A DNA stretch of 42,466 nucleotides from Arthrobacter sp. AQ5-05 (GCF_003287975.1 NZ_QMKQ01000029.1:1-42466), one strand, 5' to 3'. Positions 7,702-16,424 are shown, numbered from the stretch's first letter. The notes: generated from the letters alone by a model not told the origin. Made by a program: numbers and translations.

Positions 7702-10689
7702 TTGTACATTCCAGGTCACTCCAACGAATCCGCAGTCAAGGGACCGAAGGCCGAGAACCTTGCGTTGGTGCGCCCGGACCTCGGCGAACGGCAGGCGGCC
7801 GCGCTGGCGCGGTGCTTCTTCGGGCTGGATGCCGACGCGGTCGAGCTGGGCAGCAACCAGGACCGGAACTTCCTGCTCACCTCCGGCGACGGCCGACGCC
7901 GGGTCCTGAAGGTGGACAACGCCGTCTTCGGCGAGCAGGAGCTGCTGGCCCAGAACCAGGCCGCCGCGCTCTTCGCCTCCGGCGCCGCGGGCGAGGGCAT
8001 TTCCGCGGCCCGGGCCCTACCCGGCCTCGACGGGCAGGCCCTGCAACGGGCCCCGGACGCCGGGAACACCGTGGCGCACCTGCGGCTCTTCGAATTCGTC
8101 GCCGGCGGCACGCTTCTGGAAGCCGGATACCTGGGCGATGCGACGCTTTCCGGGCTGGGCAGCCTGGCCGCGGCCGTCACGCGCACGCTGGAAGACTTCG
8201 GGCACCCGGGGCTGGAACGCGAGCTGCAATGGGACCTGCGCCGCGGGTTCGAGGTGGTGCAGCGGCGGCTCCCGGCCATCAAGGACGCCGCCAAGGCGAA
8301 GGCGGTTGCCGCGGCTGCGCAGGCTGCCCGGCGGTTGCTGGCTCCGCTCGCGGACTCACTTCCGGTCCAGCCCATCCACGGCGACCTGACGGATGACAAC
8401 ATCGTCGGCTTCGGCATCGACCCGGATTCGGGTCGGCCGCGGGGAACTTTGATCGATTTCGGCGACCTGGGCCACGGCTGGCGCGTGGCGGAGCTGGCGG
8501 TGCTCTGCACGTCACTGCTGCACCACCGCCCCGGCCAACCGCTGTCCGTGCTGGCGACCGCAGCCGCGTTCCACCGCGAGAACCCGTTGTCCGAGGCCGA
8601 GGCCCGGGCGCTCTGGCCGCTGCTGGTGCTGCGGGCCGCGGTGCTCATCGCCTCCGGCTGGGAGCAGGTGGGTTTGGAGGCCGACAACGTCTACGCGGTC
8701 GAACGCATGGACCACGAGTGGGCGATCTTCGCCGCGGCCACGGCCCTGCCGCTGGAGGTCGGCACCGAGGCGACCATGGCGGCCCTCGGCTTCCCCCGGA
8801 GCAACCCCGCCACCGAGGCGGCGCCGATGGTGGCGCTGGACGGACACGCCGTGCTGGACCTGGGCGTGGAATCCCCGCTGCTTGATGCCGGGCGTTGGAC
8901 GGAACCCGGCATCGAGGCCGAACTGCTCACCGCGGCGCTGGATGAACACCCGATTCTGCTGCTGCCGCAGGGGAGGGCCCGGCTGACCCGGACCGTCCCC
9001 GATGCCATGGAACCCGCGGCGACCATCCCGTTGGCCCTCCAGCTCTACACGCGCGAACCGCTCGGCTTCACCTCCCCGTGGGACGGCCGGCTGGTTGCCG
9101 GCACCGCCCGGGTGGAAGTGGTTGCCGGCTCCGGCGAGCGCATGGTCCTGGACGGGGCGCTGCCCGAAGGACCATCGCGGCACGTGGTCCGCGGCGAGTT
9201 CATTGCCCGGATCCCCGCGCGGTCCTCCACGGAGCGGGAGCTGCCCGCACCGGTGTCTCTCCAACTGCTGTCAGCCGGGGCTCCGGACGAGGTTCCCCTG
9301 TTCACGACCCCGGAGCCGGCCGAGGCATGGCTGCGCCTGGCCCGGGACCCGGCCGGGCTGCTCGGGCTGGAAACGGAAGGCCCCGCCGCCGGCCCGCATG
9401 CGGAACAGGACCGCCGCAACGCCCTGCTTTCCCCCGCCCAGGAGCGCTTCTTCGAGAACCCGCCGCAGTTCGAGCGTGGCTGGCGCCACCACCTGGTGGA
9501 CACGACGGGCCGCGCCTACGTGGACCTGGTCAACAACGTCACCTCGATCGGGCACGGGCACCCCGCGGTTGCCGATGCGGCCGCGGCCCAGCTGCGGCTG
9601 CTGAACACCAACTCGCGTTTCCTCTACCGCTTGCTGGCCGACTATTCCCGGCGGCTTGTCGATCTGGCTCCTGCGGGATCCGGGCTGGACACCGTCCTGC
9701 TGGTCAACAGCGGATCGGAGGCCGTGGAACTCGGGCTGAAACTGGCCCGTGCCGCCACGGGCCGGGACACCGTCCTCGCCCTGCGCGAGGCCTACCACGG
9801 GTGGTCGATGGCCGCCGACGCCGTGACCACCAGTGCGTTCGACAACCCGCACGCCTCCGGCAGCCGCCCCGAGTGGGTTGAACTGCTGGAGGTCCCGCAC
9901 CCGCTGCGCGGCAGCCACACCGGCCCGGACGCCGGTCCCGCGTACGCGGCAGATGCCGCCGCGCGCATCGCCGAGCTGGGCGCGGCGGGCACCCCCGTCG
10001 GGGCGTTCATCGCCGAACCGGTGCTCGGCAACGCCGGCGGCGTGCTGCTGCCGGACGGCTACCTGGCCGGGGTCTACCGGGCCGTGCGCGCGGCCGGCGG
10101 GGTGTGCATCGCCGACGAGGTGCAGGTCGGGTTCGGACGCATGGGGCGCCAGTGGGCGTTCGAGCTGCAGGACGTGGTCCCGGACATCGTCACCATCGCC
10201 AAGCCCATGGGCAACGGCTTCCCGCTCGGCGGAGTGCTCACCACCCGGAAGATCGCCGAGTCCCTGGTGAACGAGGGCCAGTTCTTCTCCTCCACGGGCG
10301 GCTCCCCCGCGGCCTGCCGGGTGGGCATCGCGGTGCTTGACGTGCTGCGCGACGAGAAGCTCATGGAGAACGCGGCCCGGATGGGCGACTACCTGCTCCA
10401 GAGGCTCACCGGGCTGGCAACGCGCCACCCGATCATCGGACACGTGCACGGCACGGGGCTGTTCCTGGGCGTCGAGCTGATCAAACCCGGGATCGGCAAC
10501 GAGCCTGCCGTGGAGGAAACCCTGCTGGCCTGCGAGCGGCTGCTGGGCCTGGGCATCATCACCCAGCCCACCTCCGAGCGGCGCAACGTCCTGAAGATCA
10601 AGCCGCCGCTGTGCCTGACGCGCGAAAGCGCCGACTTCGTACTCGGCGCGCTGGACCGGGTGCTGGCCGGCCTGCCTCGCACGCCCTAG
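7702..10689 (+). CDS. Fused APH-type kinase and class III aminotransferase-fold enzyme (HYKK/PHYKPL-like)
   Basis: The 995-residue product starts at TTG 7702, which has GGAGGA five bases upstream; no ATG, GTG or TTG nearby fits better. Residues 20-330 are an aminoglycoside-phosphotransferase-fold kinase with HGDLTDDN at H226 and DFGD at 252-255. Residues 370-560 form a beta-rich linker (SPWDGRLVAGTARVEVVAG) that may be a degenerate M23/biotinyl-like domain. Residues 570-995 are a PLP-dependent class III aminotransferase fold with LVNSGSEAVELGLKLAR, D805 (ADEVQVGFGRMG) and Schiff-base lysine K834 (IAKPMGNGFPLGG). The same pair of activities is seen in human hydroxylysine kinase and the phospho-lyases PHYKPL and ETNPPL. 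A phosphorylation-then-elimination pathway for an amino alcohol is therefore likely; the substrate is unknown. Confidence 0.8.
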   Translation: MYIPGHSNESAVKGPKAENLALVRPDLGERQAAALARCFFGLDADAVELGSNQDRNFLLTSGDGRRRVLKVDNAVFGEQELLAQNQAAALFASGAAGEGISAARALPGLDGQALQRAPDAGNTVAHLRLFEFVAGGTLLEAGYLGDATLSGLGSLAAAVTRTLEDFGHPGLERELQWDLRRGFEVVQRRLPAIKDAAKAKAVAAAAQAARRLLAPLADSLPVQPIHGDLTDDNIVGFGIDPDSGRPRGTLIDFGDLGHGWRVAELAVLCTSLLHHRPGQPLSVLATAAAFHRENPLSEAEARALWPLLVLRAAVLIASGWEQVGLEADNVYAVERMDHEWAIFAAATALPLEVGTEATMAALGFPRSNPATEAAPMVALDGHAVLDLGVESPLLDAGRWTEPGIEAELLTAALDEHPILLLPQGRARLTRTVPDAMEPAATIPLALQLYTREPLGFTSPWDGRLVAGTARVEVVAGSGERMVLDGALPEGPSRHVVRGEFIARIPARSSTERELPAPVSLQLLSAGAPDEVPLFTTPEPAEAWLRLARDPAGLLGLETEGPAAGPHAEQDRRNALLSPAQERFFENPPQFERGWRHHLVDTTGRAYVDLVNNVTSIGHGHPAVADAAAAQLRLLNTNSRFLYRLLADYSRRLVDLAPAGSGLDTVLLVNSGSEAVELGLKLARAATGRDTVLALREAYHGWSMAADAVTTSAFDNPHASGSRPEWVELLEVPHPLRGSHTGPDAGPAYAADAAARIAELGAAGTPVGAFIAEPVLGNAGGVLLPDGYLAGVYRAVRAAGGVCIADEVQVGFGRMGRQWAFELQDVVPDIVTIAKPMGNGFPLGGVLTTRKIAESLVNEGQFFSSTGGSPAACRVGIAVLDVLRDEKLMENAARMGDYLLQRLTGLATRHPIIGHVHGTGLFLGVELIKPGIGNEPAVEETLLACERLLGLGIITQPTSERRNVLKIKPPLCLTRESADFVLGALDRVLAGLPRTP

Positions 10690-10821
10690 TCAGGGCAGGT
10701 TCGGAAGCCGGATAGCGGACCTCGGTTCCGGGCGCCTCTGGCCGCGATGCCTCCGGGGGAATCAGCCTCCAGACGCATTTTGTCCAGGCTGGACGGGTTG
10801 GGGCCGTGGTTGGATGGTCCC

Positions 10822-11525
10822 ATGACCGCCACTCCAGCATTGGCACCCCTGCCCAAGCTCGCCGCGGGCGACCGGGTGGCGGTGCTCCCGCCGTCCTTTG
10901 CCACCCCGGGCTGAGACGACCACATCACGCCCACGCCGCACCTTGATGCGAGGCTGGTGGCCGCGAACCCCAAGCCGTTCTTCGGCTGCAGCGACAACAC
11001 CAACCTGCTGAACCGGCTCTGGTGCCACGGGGTGCCGGGCACCTACGGCGGGTCGACGCAGGTTCATCTGGGCGCGGGGCCCGGCACTTCCGGGGACTTC
11101 GGGCCGGACCGGCGTTCCCCCGAGGCCCTGACCGGTTTCGGCGACCGGGAACCCACCGAGCCGTGGCGGTGGGCCGGGCCCGAACCGACCGTGGAGGGCC
11201 TGACCTGGGGAGGCGGCTTCGAGGTCGTCGACCAGCTCACCGTCGCGGACCGGCTCATCAAGAGGAGGCTGCGGGCACTGGGCGAACGCGGGCTGCTCGC
11301 GGCCGTCGCCGGAGCCGTCATCGCCCGGGCGCCGGTGGGCACGCATGAATCGGTGCCGCCCAGCGCGAGGCGGTGTTCGAGGAGTTTGCACGCTACAACA
11401 ACGATGCCGTCGTGTGCACCGGGGTTCCCTTCGGACACACCGGTCCGCAGTGGGTCCTGCCCTACGGCGGAACAATGCTGCTCGATGGCCGGCAGCAAAC
11501 AAACACCGCCGACCACTTCCGACTC
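10822..11525 (+). pseudogene. Remnant of an S66 (LD-carboxypeptidase/MccF-like) peptidase gene
   Basis: The frame at 10822 reads KLAAGDRVAVLPPSFATPG and ends in TGA at 10912-10914. The same frame continues with DDHITPTPHLDARLVAANP, FFGCSDNTNLLNRLW, YGGSTQVHLG, then EPTEPWRWAGP, LTWGGGFEVVDQL and RALGERGLLAAVAG. After a frameshift near 11350-11365 it resumes in another frame as REAVFEEFARYNNDAVVC and VPFGHTGPQWVLPYGG. These blocks are the order of motifs in S66 peptidases (about 340 residues), here squeezed into some 700 bases. Segments between the first and second blocks, before DFGPD, and before RALGERG appear to be deleted. The catalytic Ser region is gone, so the gene is not functional. 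Confidence 0.8.
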
Positions 11526-11533
11526 GCCGAGGG

Positions 11534-12475
11534 TCAGTCGGTGAATTCGGTCAGCACGATCTTGCCTCCGGCATGCCCGCCCATGCTCTGCGTGATGGCG
11601 GCCGCGGCCTGCTGCATCGGATAGCTGGAGACCACGCGCACGGAGAGCTTGCCCGCCTCGACCAGTGCATCGAGCCGCGCGAGCTCGCGCCCGTCGGGCC
11701 GCACCCAGATGTAGGCCCCGCCGTGTTCACCCACGGTGCCGTCGGCGATCGAGGCGTGCTTCCCCGATTCCTTGAGCACCGCCAGGGTGTCCTCGAGCGC
11801 GCCGCCGTGGAAGTCCGCCACCGCGTCGACCCCTTCCGGGGCCAGCGCGTGCACCGCGTCGACGAGCCCCGCACCATAGGTCAGCGGCTCGGCGCCGAGG
11901 GACGCGAGCAGTTCGTGGTTCCTTTCCGAGGCGGTGGCCAGCACCCGGACCCCCGCGGCCTTTGCGATCTGGATCGCGGCCTGACCGACGCCGCCGGCTC
12001 CGTTGTGGATCAACACGCTCTGCCCGGGGGCAAGTTCCAGGGCGTCGAGGGCGCGCAGCGCGGTCCCTCCGGTCAGCGGCAGCGCGGCAGCCTCCTCGAA
12101 GGAGAGCTGCTTCGGCTTGTGCGCCACGGCCCCGGCAGGCAGGGTGATGTATTGCGCGAAGGAGCCGATGCCCACGGTGTCACGGCGGCCGTAGGCGTGG
12201 ACCTCGTCGCCGATGTTGAACTCGGGGGTGTCGAAGCCGACGGCGTCCACGACGCCTGAAACATCCCAGCCGGGGACCGCCGGGAAATCCACCTCCATGA
12301 TGGGGTCGAGGTATCCGGCCATGACCTTCCAGTCCACCGGGTTCACCCCGGCCGCCTTGATCTTGATCCGCACCGTTCCGGGGCCGACCTTCGGCAGCGG
12401 AAGCTCGAGCTGCTCCAGCTTCTCCACTCCGCCGTACCCGGAGTAGGCCATCGCCTTCATCGTGAGTGCTTCCAT
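11534..12475 (-). CDS. Zinc-independent MDR-family NADPH:quinone-type oxidoreductase
   Basis: The 313-residue protein belongs to the medium-chain dehydrogenase/reductase superfamily. It has an N-terminal GroES-like domain (AAGVNPVDWKVMAGYLD, FPAVPGWDVSGVVDAVG), then a Rossmann domain with ALPLTGGTALRALDAL and LIHNGAGGVGQAAIQIAKAA (about 145-165). It lacks the structural-zinc cysteines, as quinone oxidoreductases do. Its reaction is probably NAD(P)H-dependent reduction of a quinone or enone; the substrate is unknown. The start at 12475 gives MEALTMKAMAYSGYGG. The second ATG (12460, MKAMAYSG) matches usual family starts equally well. A 17-base tandem duplication covers the ribosome-binding region just upstream. 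It is divergent from alanine dehydrogenase. Confidence 0.85.
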   Translation of the reverse strand: MEALTMKAMAYSGYGGVEKLEQLELPLPKVGPGTVRIKIKAAGVNPVDWKVMAGYLDPIMEVDFPAVPGWDVSGVVDAVGFDTPEFNIGDEVHAYGRRDTVGIGSFAQYITLPAGAVAHKPKQLSFEEAAALPLTGGTALRALDALELAPGQSVLIHNGAGGVGQAAIQIAKAAGVRVLATASERNHELLASLGAEPLTYGAGLVDAVHALAPEGVDAVADFHGGALEDTLAVLKESGKHASIADGTVGEHGGAYIWVRPDGRELARLDALVEAGKLSVRVVSSYPMQQAAAAITQSMGGHAGGKIVLTEFTD

Positions 12476-12509
12476 GGTGTTCCCGCTTTCCTGGTGTTCC
12501 CGCTTTCCT
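12476..12509 (-). repeat. 17-bp tandem duplication at the ribosome-binding region
   Basis: GGTGTTCCCGCTTTCCT occurs twice, perfectly and head to tail, directly before the oxidoreductase start codon. In mRNA sense each copy carries AGGAAAG and GGGAA, so the ribosome site is duplicated. Confidence 0.9.
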
Positions 12510-12625
12510 GGTTGTCGTCTTCCATTATGGCCAACCGCGCGAAGGCCCGAATTATTCTCCGGGCCCGGCGGTGCAAGCCCCCGCGACTTATACCCGTGAT
12601 CCGGGCTTTTCGCGCCGGCCTCGGC

Positions 12626-12631
12626 CTAGAC
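12626..12631 (+). promoter_or_regulatory. Possible -10 element of alanine dehydrogenase
   Basis: TAGACT lies 56 bases before the start codon, inside the 211-base divergent gap (12476-12686). No convincing -35 hexamer is visible upstream, so this is tentative. Confidence 0.3.
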
Positions 12632-12686
12632 TCGTTTCAACCACCCGTTTCAGGGGTGCAGCCAAGAGCCCAAGGAGCCAGTTCAG

Positions 12687-13805
12687 ATGATCATTGCCGT
12701 GCCCAAGGAAACCAAGGACAGCGAACTGCGCGTGGCCATCACCCCTGCCGGCGTTTCCGAGTTCGTTGCGCACGGACACCAGGTCGTCGTCCAGGCCGGC
12801 GCCGGGATCGGGTCGGGGATCGATGACGCGCACTACCTCGAGGCCGGCGCGCAGATCGCCCCGGACGCCGCGGCCACCTGGGCCGCCGGCGACATGGTGC
12901 TCAAGGTCAAGGAACCTGTCGCCTCCGACTACGGATTCCTGCGCGAGGACCAGGTCCTCTTCACCTACCTGCACCTAGCGGCCTCTCCCGAATGCACCGA
13001 CGCGATCCTTGCCGCGGGCACCACCGCGATCGCCTACGAGACCGTACGCCGCGGCCCGTCACTGCCGCTGCTGGCGCCGATGAGCGAGGTCGCCGGACGG
13101 CTGGCGGCGCAGATCGGCGCCTTCACCCTGCAGCAGCCCTCCGGCGGATCGGGCATCCTGATGGGCGGGGTCCCCGGGACCCGTCCGGCCAAGGTCGTGG
13201 TGATCGGCGGCGGTGTCGCCGGCGAAAACGCGGCAGCAGCCTCGGCCGGTCTCGGTGCGGATGTCACCATCTTCGACGTGAACCTGGCCCGGCTCAAGGA
13301 GATCGACACCGACTACCGCGGCCGGGTCAAGACGCTGGCTTCCTCGAAGCACGCGATCGCCCGCGAGGTCGCAGATGCGGACCTGGTCATCGGTTCGGTG
13401 CTGATCCCCGGTGCCGCTGCCCCGAAGCTTGTCACCCTGGAAATGGTCGAGAAGATGCGCCCGGGTTCGGTGCTGGTCGACATCGCCATCGACCAAGGCG
13501 GTTGCTTCGAGGGCTCGCACCCCACCACGCATGCAGCACCCACCTACAAGGTGCACGATGCCCTCTACTACTGCGTGACCAACATGCCCGGGGCCGTCCC
13601 GCAAACCTCCACCGCCGCGCTGACCAACGCCACCCTGCCCTACGCGCTGCGCATTGCGGACAAGGGCTGGAAGCAGGCCATGGTCGAGGACGAGGGCCTC
13701 GCCAACGGGCTGATGGCCCACGCCGGAGATGTGGTCTTCGCTCCTGTCGCAGCGGCGCTGGGCAGGGAACACGTTTCGATCCAGAGCGTGCTGGCCGGGG
13801 CCTGA
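12687..13805 (+). CDS. ald: Alanine dehydrogenase
   Basis: The 372-residue enzyme matches the family's usual length of about 371. It begins MIIAVPKETKDSELRVAITP and carries the pyruvate-binding and catalytic residues K75 (LKVKEP) and H96 (FTYLHLA). The Rossmann motif is VVVIGGGVAGENAAAAS at about 169-185, and VLVDIAIDQGGCFEGS holds the conserved Asp of the active site. It catalyses reversible NAD+-dependent deamination of L-alanine to pyruvate and ammonia in the cytoplasm. AAGGAG lies about 11 bases before the ATG. The gene stands alone. The low-GC AlbA-type cassette begins only a few bases past its stop codon. Confidence 0.96.
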   Translation: MIIAVPKETKDSELRVAITPAGVSEFVAHGHQVVVQAGAGIGSGIDDAHYLEAGAQIAPDAAATWAAGDMVLKVKEPVASDYGFLREDQVLFTYLHLAASPECTDAILAAGTTAIAYETVRRGPSLPLLAPMSEVAGRLAAQIGAFTLQQPSGGSGILMGGVPGTRPAKVVVIGGGVAGENAAAASAGLGADVTIFDVNLARLKEIDTDYRGRVKTLASSKHAIAREVADADLVIGSVLIPGAAAPKLVTLEMVEKMRPGSVLVDIAIDQGGCFEGSHPTTHAAPTYKVHDALYYCVTNMPGAVPQTSTAALTNATLPYALRIADKGWKQAMVEDEGLANGLMAHAGDVVFAPVAAALGREHVSIQSVLAGA

Positions 13806-13810
13806 CACCA

Positions 13811-13885
13811 CCTACTTCAACTACCCACACTATCTACTTCAACAATCAATGGTTAGAGTTGGTGTTGTGAGTAGTGTGAGTAGTG
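13811..13885. repeat. Upstream palindromic repeat of the AlbA-type cassette
   Basis: CCTACTTCAAC occurs at 13811-13821, and CTACTTCAACAAT at 13834-13846. The imperfect inverse arms TGTTGTGAGTAGTGTGAGTAG lie at about 13863-13883. The block resembles the palindrome at 15727-15775 beyond the gene and overlaps the proposed start codon at 13849. Confidence 0.75.
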
Positions 13886-15651
13886 ACAGTCAATCCACGT
13901 CCACCCGATACGGAGATCTTGCAGGGCTGGTCGCTCGCTTGCGCTCGATTGGCTCTGACTCCCGCTACGTCGAGGTGAAGGCCGCTGCCGGGGGATTTCC
14001 CAAGTCCGTCAGAGAAACCATTAGCGCTTTCAGCAACAGTGCCGGTGGCGGACTAATAATCCTGGGAATCGATGAACGTACCGGATTCACCCTGGCAGAG
14101 GGGTTTGACGCTGAATCCTCAGCAGAAGCTGCCATTGCCATGGTCCGCCCACGCAAACTTAAGGAAGAGTCTGGCGCGCTGACACCCGCCCCTGTCGCAG
14201 AGGTAGACATCGTTCCTTTCGAAGGCGGGCGATTGGTACTCATTGATATCAGCGAACTTCAACCTCATCAAAAGCCTTGCTTTGTCACCGACAAAGGTCT
14301 CCTCAACGGAAGTTACCAAAGGCTTCATGACGGCGACCATCGTCTGAATGAGTACGAAGTCTTTGCGCTGCAAAGCAATCAGCGGCAACCACAGGACGAC
14401 ATCCAGCCCGTAACGGATGCTTCATGGGAAGATCTCGACGCCGGAGCCATACAGGAGTTCCTTAACAGACTGCGTACCGGACGGGCCCCCATATTCGCAA
14501 AACTAAGCGACGAAGAAGCCCTTATCCGCAATGGAATCCTCGCGGCCGACGGTACGACCCCGACCCTCGGCGGGTTACTTAGCTTTGGAATTTACCCACA
14601 ACAGTACTTTCCACAATTGATGATTAGCGTTGCGGAGTTTCCCGGCACGGACAAGGGAACAGTGCTCGCAGGTGTGAAACTCCTGAATCGTCAAACCCTT
14701 GACGGAAGCATCCCTCTGATGCTGGAGGGCGCCGTGACCGAAGTCATCAAATCCCTAAAGACTCGTCGAGTGGTCCGCGCTTCAACCGTCGACGAAGTCC
14801 CCGAAATTCCTGTGACAGTAATACGCGAGGCGATAGCCAATGCCCTAATGCACCGCGACTATTCTGCATACACACAGGGTGAGCAGATCCGTATCGAACT
14901 ATTCGCCGACCGTCTCGTCATTGAAAATCCTGGCGGAATCTACGGCGGGAGAAATCGGGAAGACCTCTGGAAAGGGAGCTCATTGTCCCGAAACGGAACG
15001 TTGGCACGCCTCTTGCCGCTCGTGAGGATGCCGGGTAGCGAAACGACAGTCTCGGAAAATCTCGGCACCGGGCTACAGACCATGCTGCACGGCATGCGTG
15101 AAATGGGGCTGGATGCCCCGATCATACGGTCAACCTTGCAGCAGTTCAGCATCACGCTTCCCAGATACGGCCTAATGACGGAAAGCGTCCGTGAATGGAT
15201 TCACCAGATCGGGGCAGACGGTTTGCCTATCGATCACCAACGAATACTTGCGCTGCGTGATTCCAACGAGCCCCTATCCGTAAGCAACATCCGCCAGCGA
15301 CTTGCCATAGATGGGGAAGACGTACGTGACATCCTTGAGTCGCTCGTTGCCGAGGGCTGGCTCAGTTATCCACAACGCCGCAACGAGCCGTATCCGGAAG
15401 GCCCCCGGCTACTTGAAATCCCTGGCATATCCACCCATGCTCGGCCAGGAACCGAAACAAGAGCGAACGCTGAAGCTCGAATCAGAGCGTGCTTTGAAGC
15501 ACACGATGAGCTCAACACGCAGTCATTGGCAACCATGACAAATCTTCATCAAAACACTGTTCGGCGTCATATCCGCCAGCTCACCGAGAGCGGGTGGCTA
15601 ATCGGCATTGGCTCTCCGACAAGCCCACGAAGGACATACAGAAAAAAGTAG
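13849..15651 (+). CDS. AlbA_2 / HATPase_c_4 ATP-binding accessory protein with winged-helix C-terminus
   Basis: From the ATG at 13849 the product is 600 residues. An AlbA_2 (schlafen-like) domain includes YVEVKAAAGGFPKSVRETIS and NSAGGGLIILGIDE (about 40-75). An ATPase domain of the HATPase_c_4 type has VIREAIANALMHRDYS (about 324-339), IENPGG (358-363) and ENLGTGLQTML (403-413). The C-terminus carries two winged-helix-like segments, ending TNLHQNTVRRHIRQLTESGW. Proteins of this kind are common accessory genes, variously called transcriptional regulators or DNA-binding ATPases, and some lie in defence or mobile loci. Base and codon use are visibly less GC-rich than in the flanking ald and pur genes, which suggests transfer. 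Because a palindrome overlaps the first codons, the real start could be a later GTG (13867). Confidence 0.75.
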   Translation: MVRVGVVSSVSSDSQSTSTRYGDLAGLVARLRSIGSDSRYVEVKAAAGGFPKSVRETISAFSNSAGGGLIILGIDERTGFTLAEGFDAESSAEAAIAMVRPRKLKEESGALTPAPVAEVDIVPFEGGRLVLIDISELQPHQKPCFVTDKGLLNGSYQRLHDGDHRLNEYEVFALQSNQRQPQDDIQPVTDASWEDLDAGAIQEFLNRLRTGRAPIFAKLSDEEALIRNGILAADGTTPTLGGLLSFGIYPQQYFPQLMISVAEFPGTDKGTVLAGVKLLNRQTLDGSIPLMLEGAVTEVIKSLKTRRVVRASTVDEVPEIPVTVIREAIANALMHRDYSAYTQGEQIRIELFADRLVIENPGGIYGGRNREDLWKGSSLSRNGTLARLLPLVRMPGSETTVSENLGTGLQTMLHGMREMGLDAPIIRSTLQQFSITLPRYGLMTESVREWIHQIGADGLPIDHQRILALRDSNEPLSVSNIRQRLAIDGEDVRDILESLVAEGWLSYPQRRNEPYPEGPRLLEIPGISTHARPGTETRANAEARIRACFEAHDELNTQSLATMTNLHQNTVRRHIRQLTESGWLIGIGSPTSPRRTYRKK

Positions 15652-15677
15652 GTTCGGAAGGGATTCTTCCTCGAACC
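15652..15677 (+). terminator. Hairpin after the AlbA-type gene
   Basis: GGTTCGGAAG and CTTCCTCGAACC (15651-15660 and 15666-15677) form a stem with a two-base bulge right at the stop codon. No T-run follows, so termination would be weak. Confidence 0.4.
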
Positions 15678-15726
15678 CATCGCTGCGGAGCTTGGGACAG
15701 AGACCCGAACCCCGCAACTACTGCAA

Positions 15727-15775
15727 CTACTCTCAACACCTACTTCAACAATGGTTGAGTAGATGTTGAGAGTAG
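15727..15775. repeat. Downstream 49-base palindrome of the AlbA-type cassette
   Basis: Outer arms CTACTCTCAACA (15727-15738) and TGTTGAGAGTAG (15764-15775) match perfectly. Inner arms CTACTTCAAC and GTTGAGTAG match with one extra T. The core CTACTTCAACAAT and the following GTAGTGTGAGT (15772-15782) are shared with the block upstream of the gene. It has no T-tract and looks like an operator or recombination site rather than a terminator. Confidence 0.8.
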
Positions 15776-15821
15776 TGTGAGTCAGTGGTGTGAGCAAGCC
15801 TCGCAGCTACATGCCAGTGCC

Positions 15822-16223
15822 TTAATCGTCGCCGTCGAGGTAGTACCAGTGCCCGCCCTCGCGCACGAAGTCACTGACCTCATGCTGGGAGTTGGACTGG
15901 TTCAGCAGTCGGTAGTGCGCCTCGAACTCGACAACACCGCGATCGTCGAAGGGGCCGCCTGCCTCGGTGCGGATGATGTCCAGGTCCTGCCAGACAATGG
16001 CCTCGTCGAGCTCAAGCTCGGCCGGGCGGGTGTCGGGGTGCCAGGTGGCCAGCAGGAATTCCGGCAGGCCCAGTGCAAAGGCGCTAAAACGTGAACGCAT
16101 CAACGCAACGGCGGTTCCGGGCCACTGCGGGGACCCAGGGTCGCTGAATCCGTGGTGATATCGGCCACAGCAGGATCCGTAGGATTCCCCCGAATTGCAG
16201 GGGCAGCGCGAGTCTTTTTCCAT
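15822..16223 (-). CDS. YchJ-family (UPF0225) SEC-C motif protein
   Basis: The 133-residue protein starts with a metal-binding SEC-C-like motif, CPCNSGESYGSCCGRYH. The YchJ core follows with ALMRSRFSAFALGLPEFLLATWHPDTRP and ends with FVREGGHWYYLDGD. Length and motif order match the UPF0225 family, whose function is not established; the SEC-C motif binds zinc in other proteins. It is transcribed away from the purine operon, sharing the 201-base gap 16224-16424, and has only a weak ribosome site. Confidence 0.88.
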   Translation of the reverse strand: MEKDSRCPCNSGESYGSCCGRYHHGFSDPGSPQWPGTAVALMRSRFSAFALGLPEFLLATWHPDTRPAELELDEAIVWQDLDIIRTEAGGPFDDRGVVEFEAHYRLLNQSNSQHEVSDFVREGGHWYYLDGDD

Positions 16224-16327
16224 TGAACAAGCTTAAGGGCAGCAGGAAGCGCAAAATACCGACTTATCACCCCTCCAACCAAACGTCGAGAAGCAGACAC
16301 GAAATCCACGTAGCTACCGCGTGCCGG

Positions 16328-16333
16328 TAGACT
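16328..16333 (+). promoter_or_regulatory. Possible -10 element of the purSQL operon
   Basis: TAGACT lies 92 bases before the purS start, in the divergent gap shared with the YchJ-family gene. The -35 position is poor, so confidence is low. Confidence 0.3.
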
Positions 16334-16424
16334 TAGCAGGCAAGCTCGCGGAGCGCCCCCACCCTTGGCGTGAGACGGCACGTCCGCGGGCGATTAACCA
16401 CCCCTCGCGCACAGGAGAACCCGG

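Noticed and set aside
15651-15677. GGTTCG and CGAACC resembling a tRNA T-arm, hence a possible tRNA attachment site
   Set aside because: No acceptor stem, anticodon arm or D-arm could be found around it; it is a simple hairpin at the stop codon of the AlbA-type gene.
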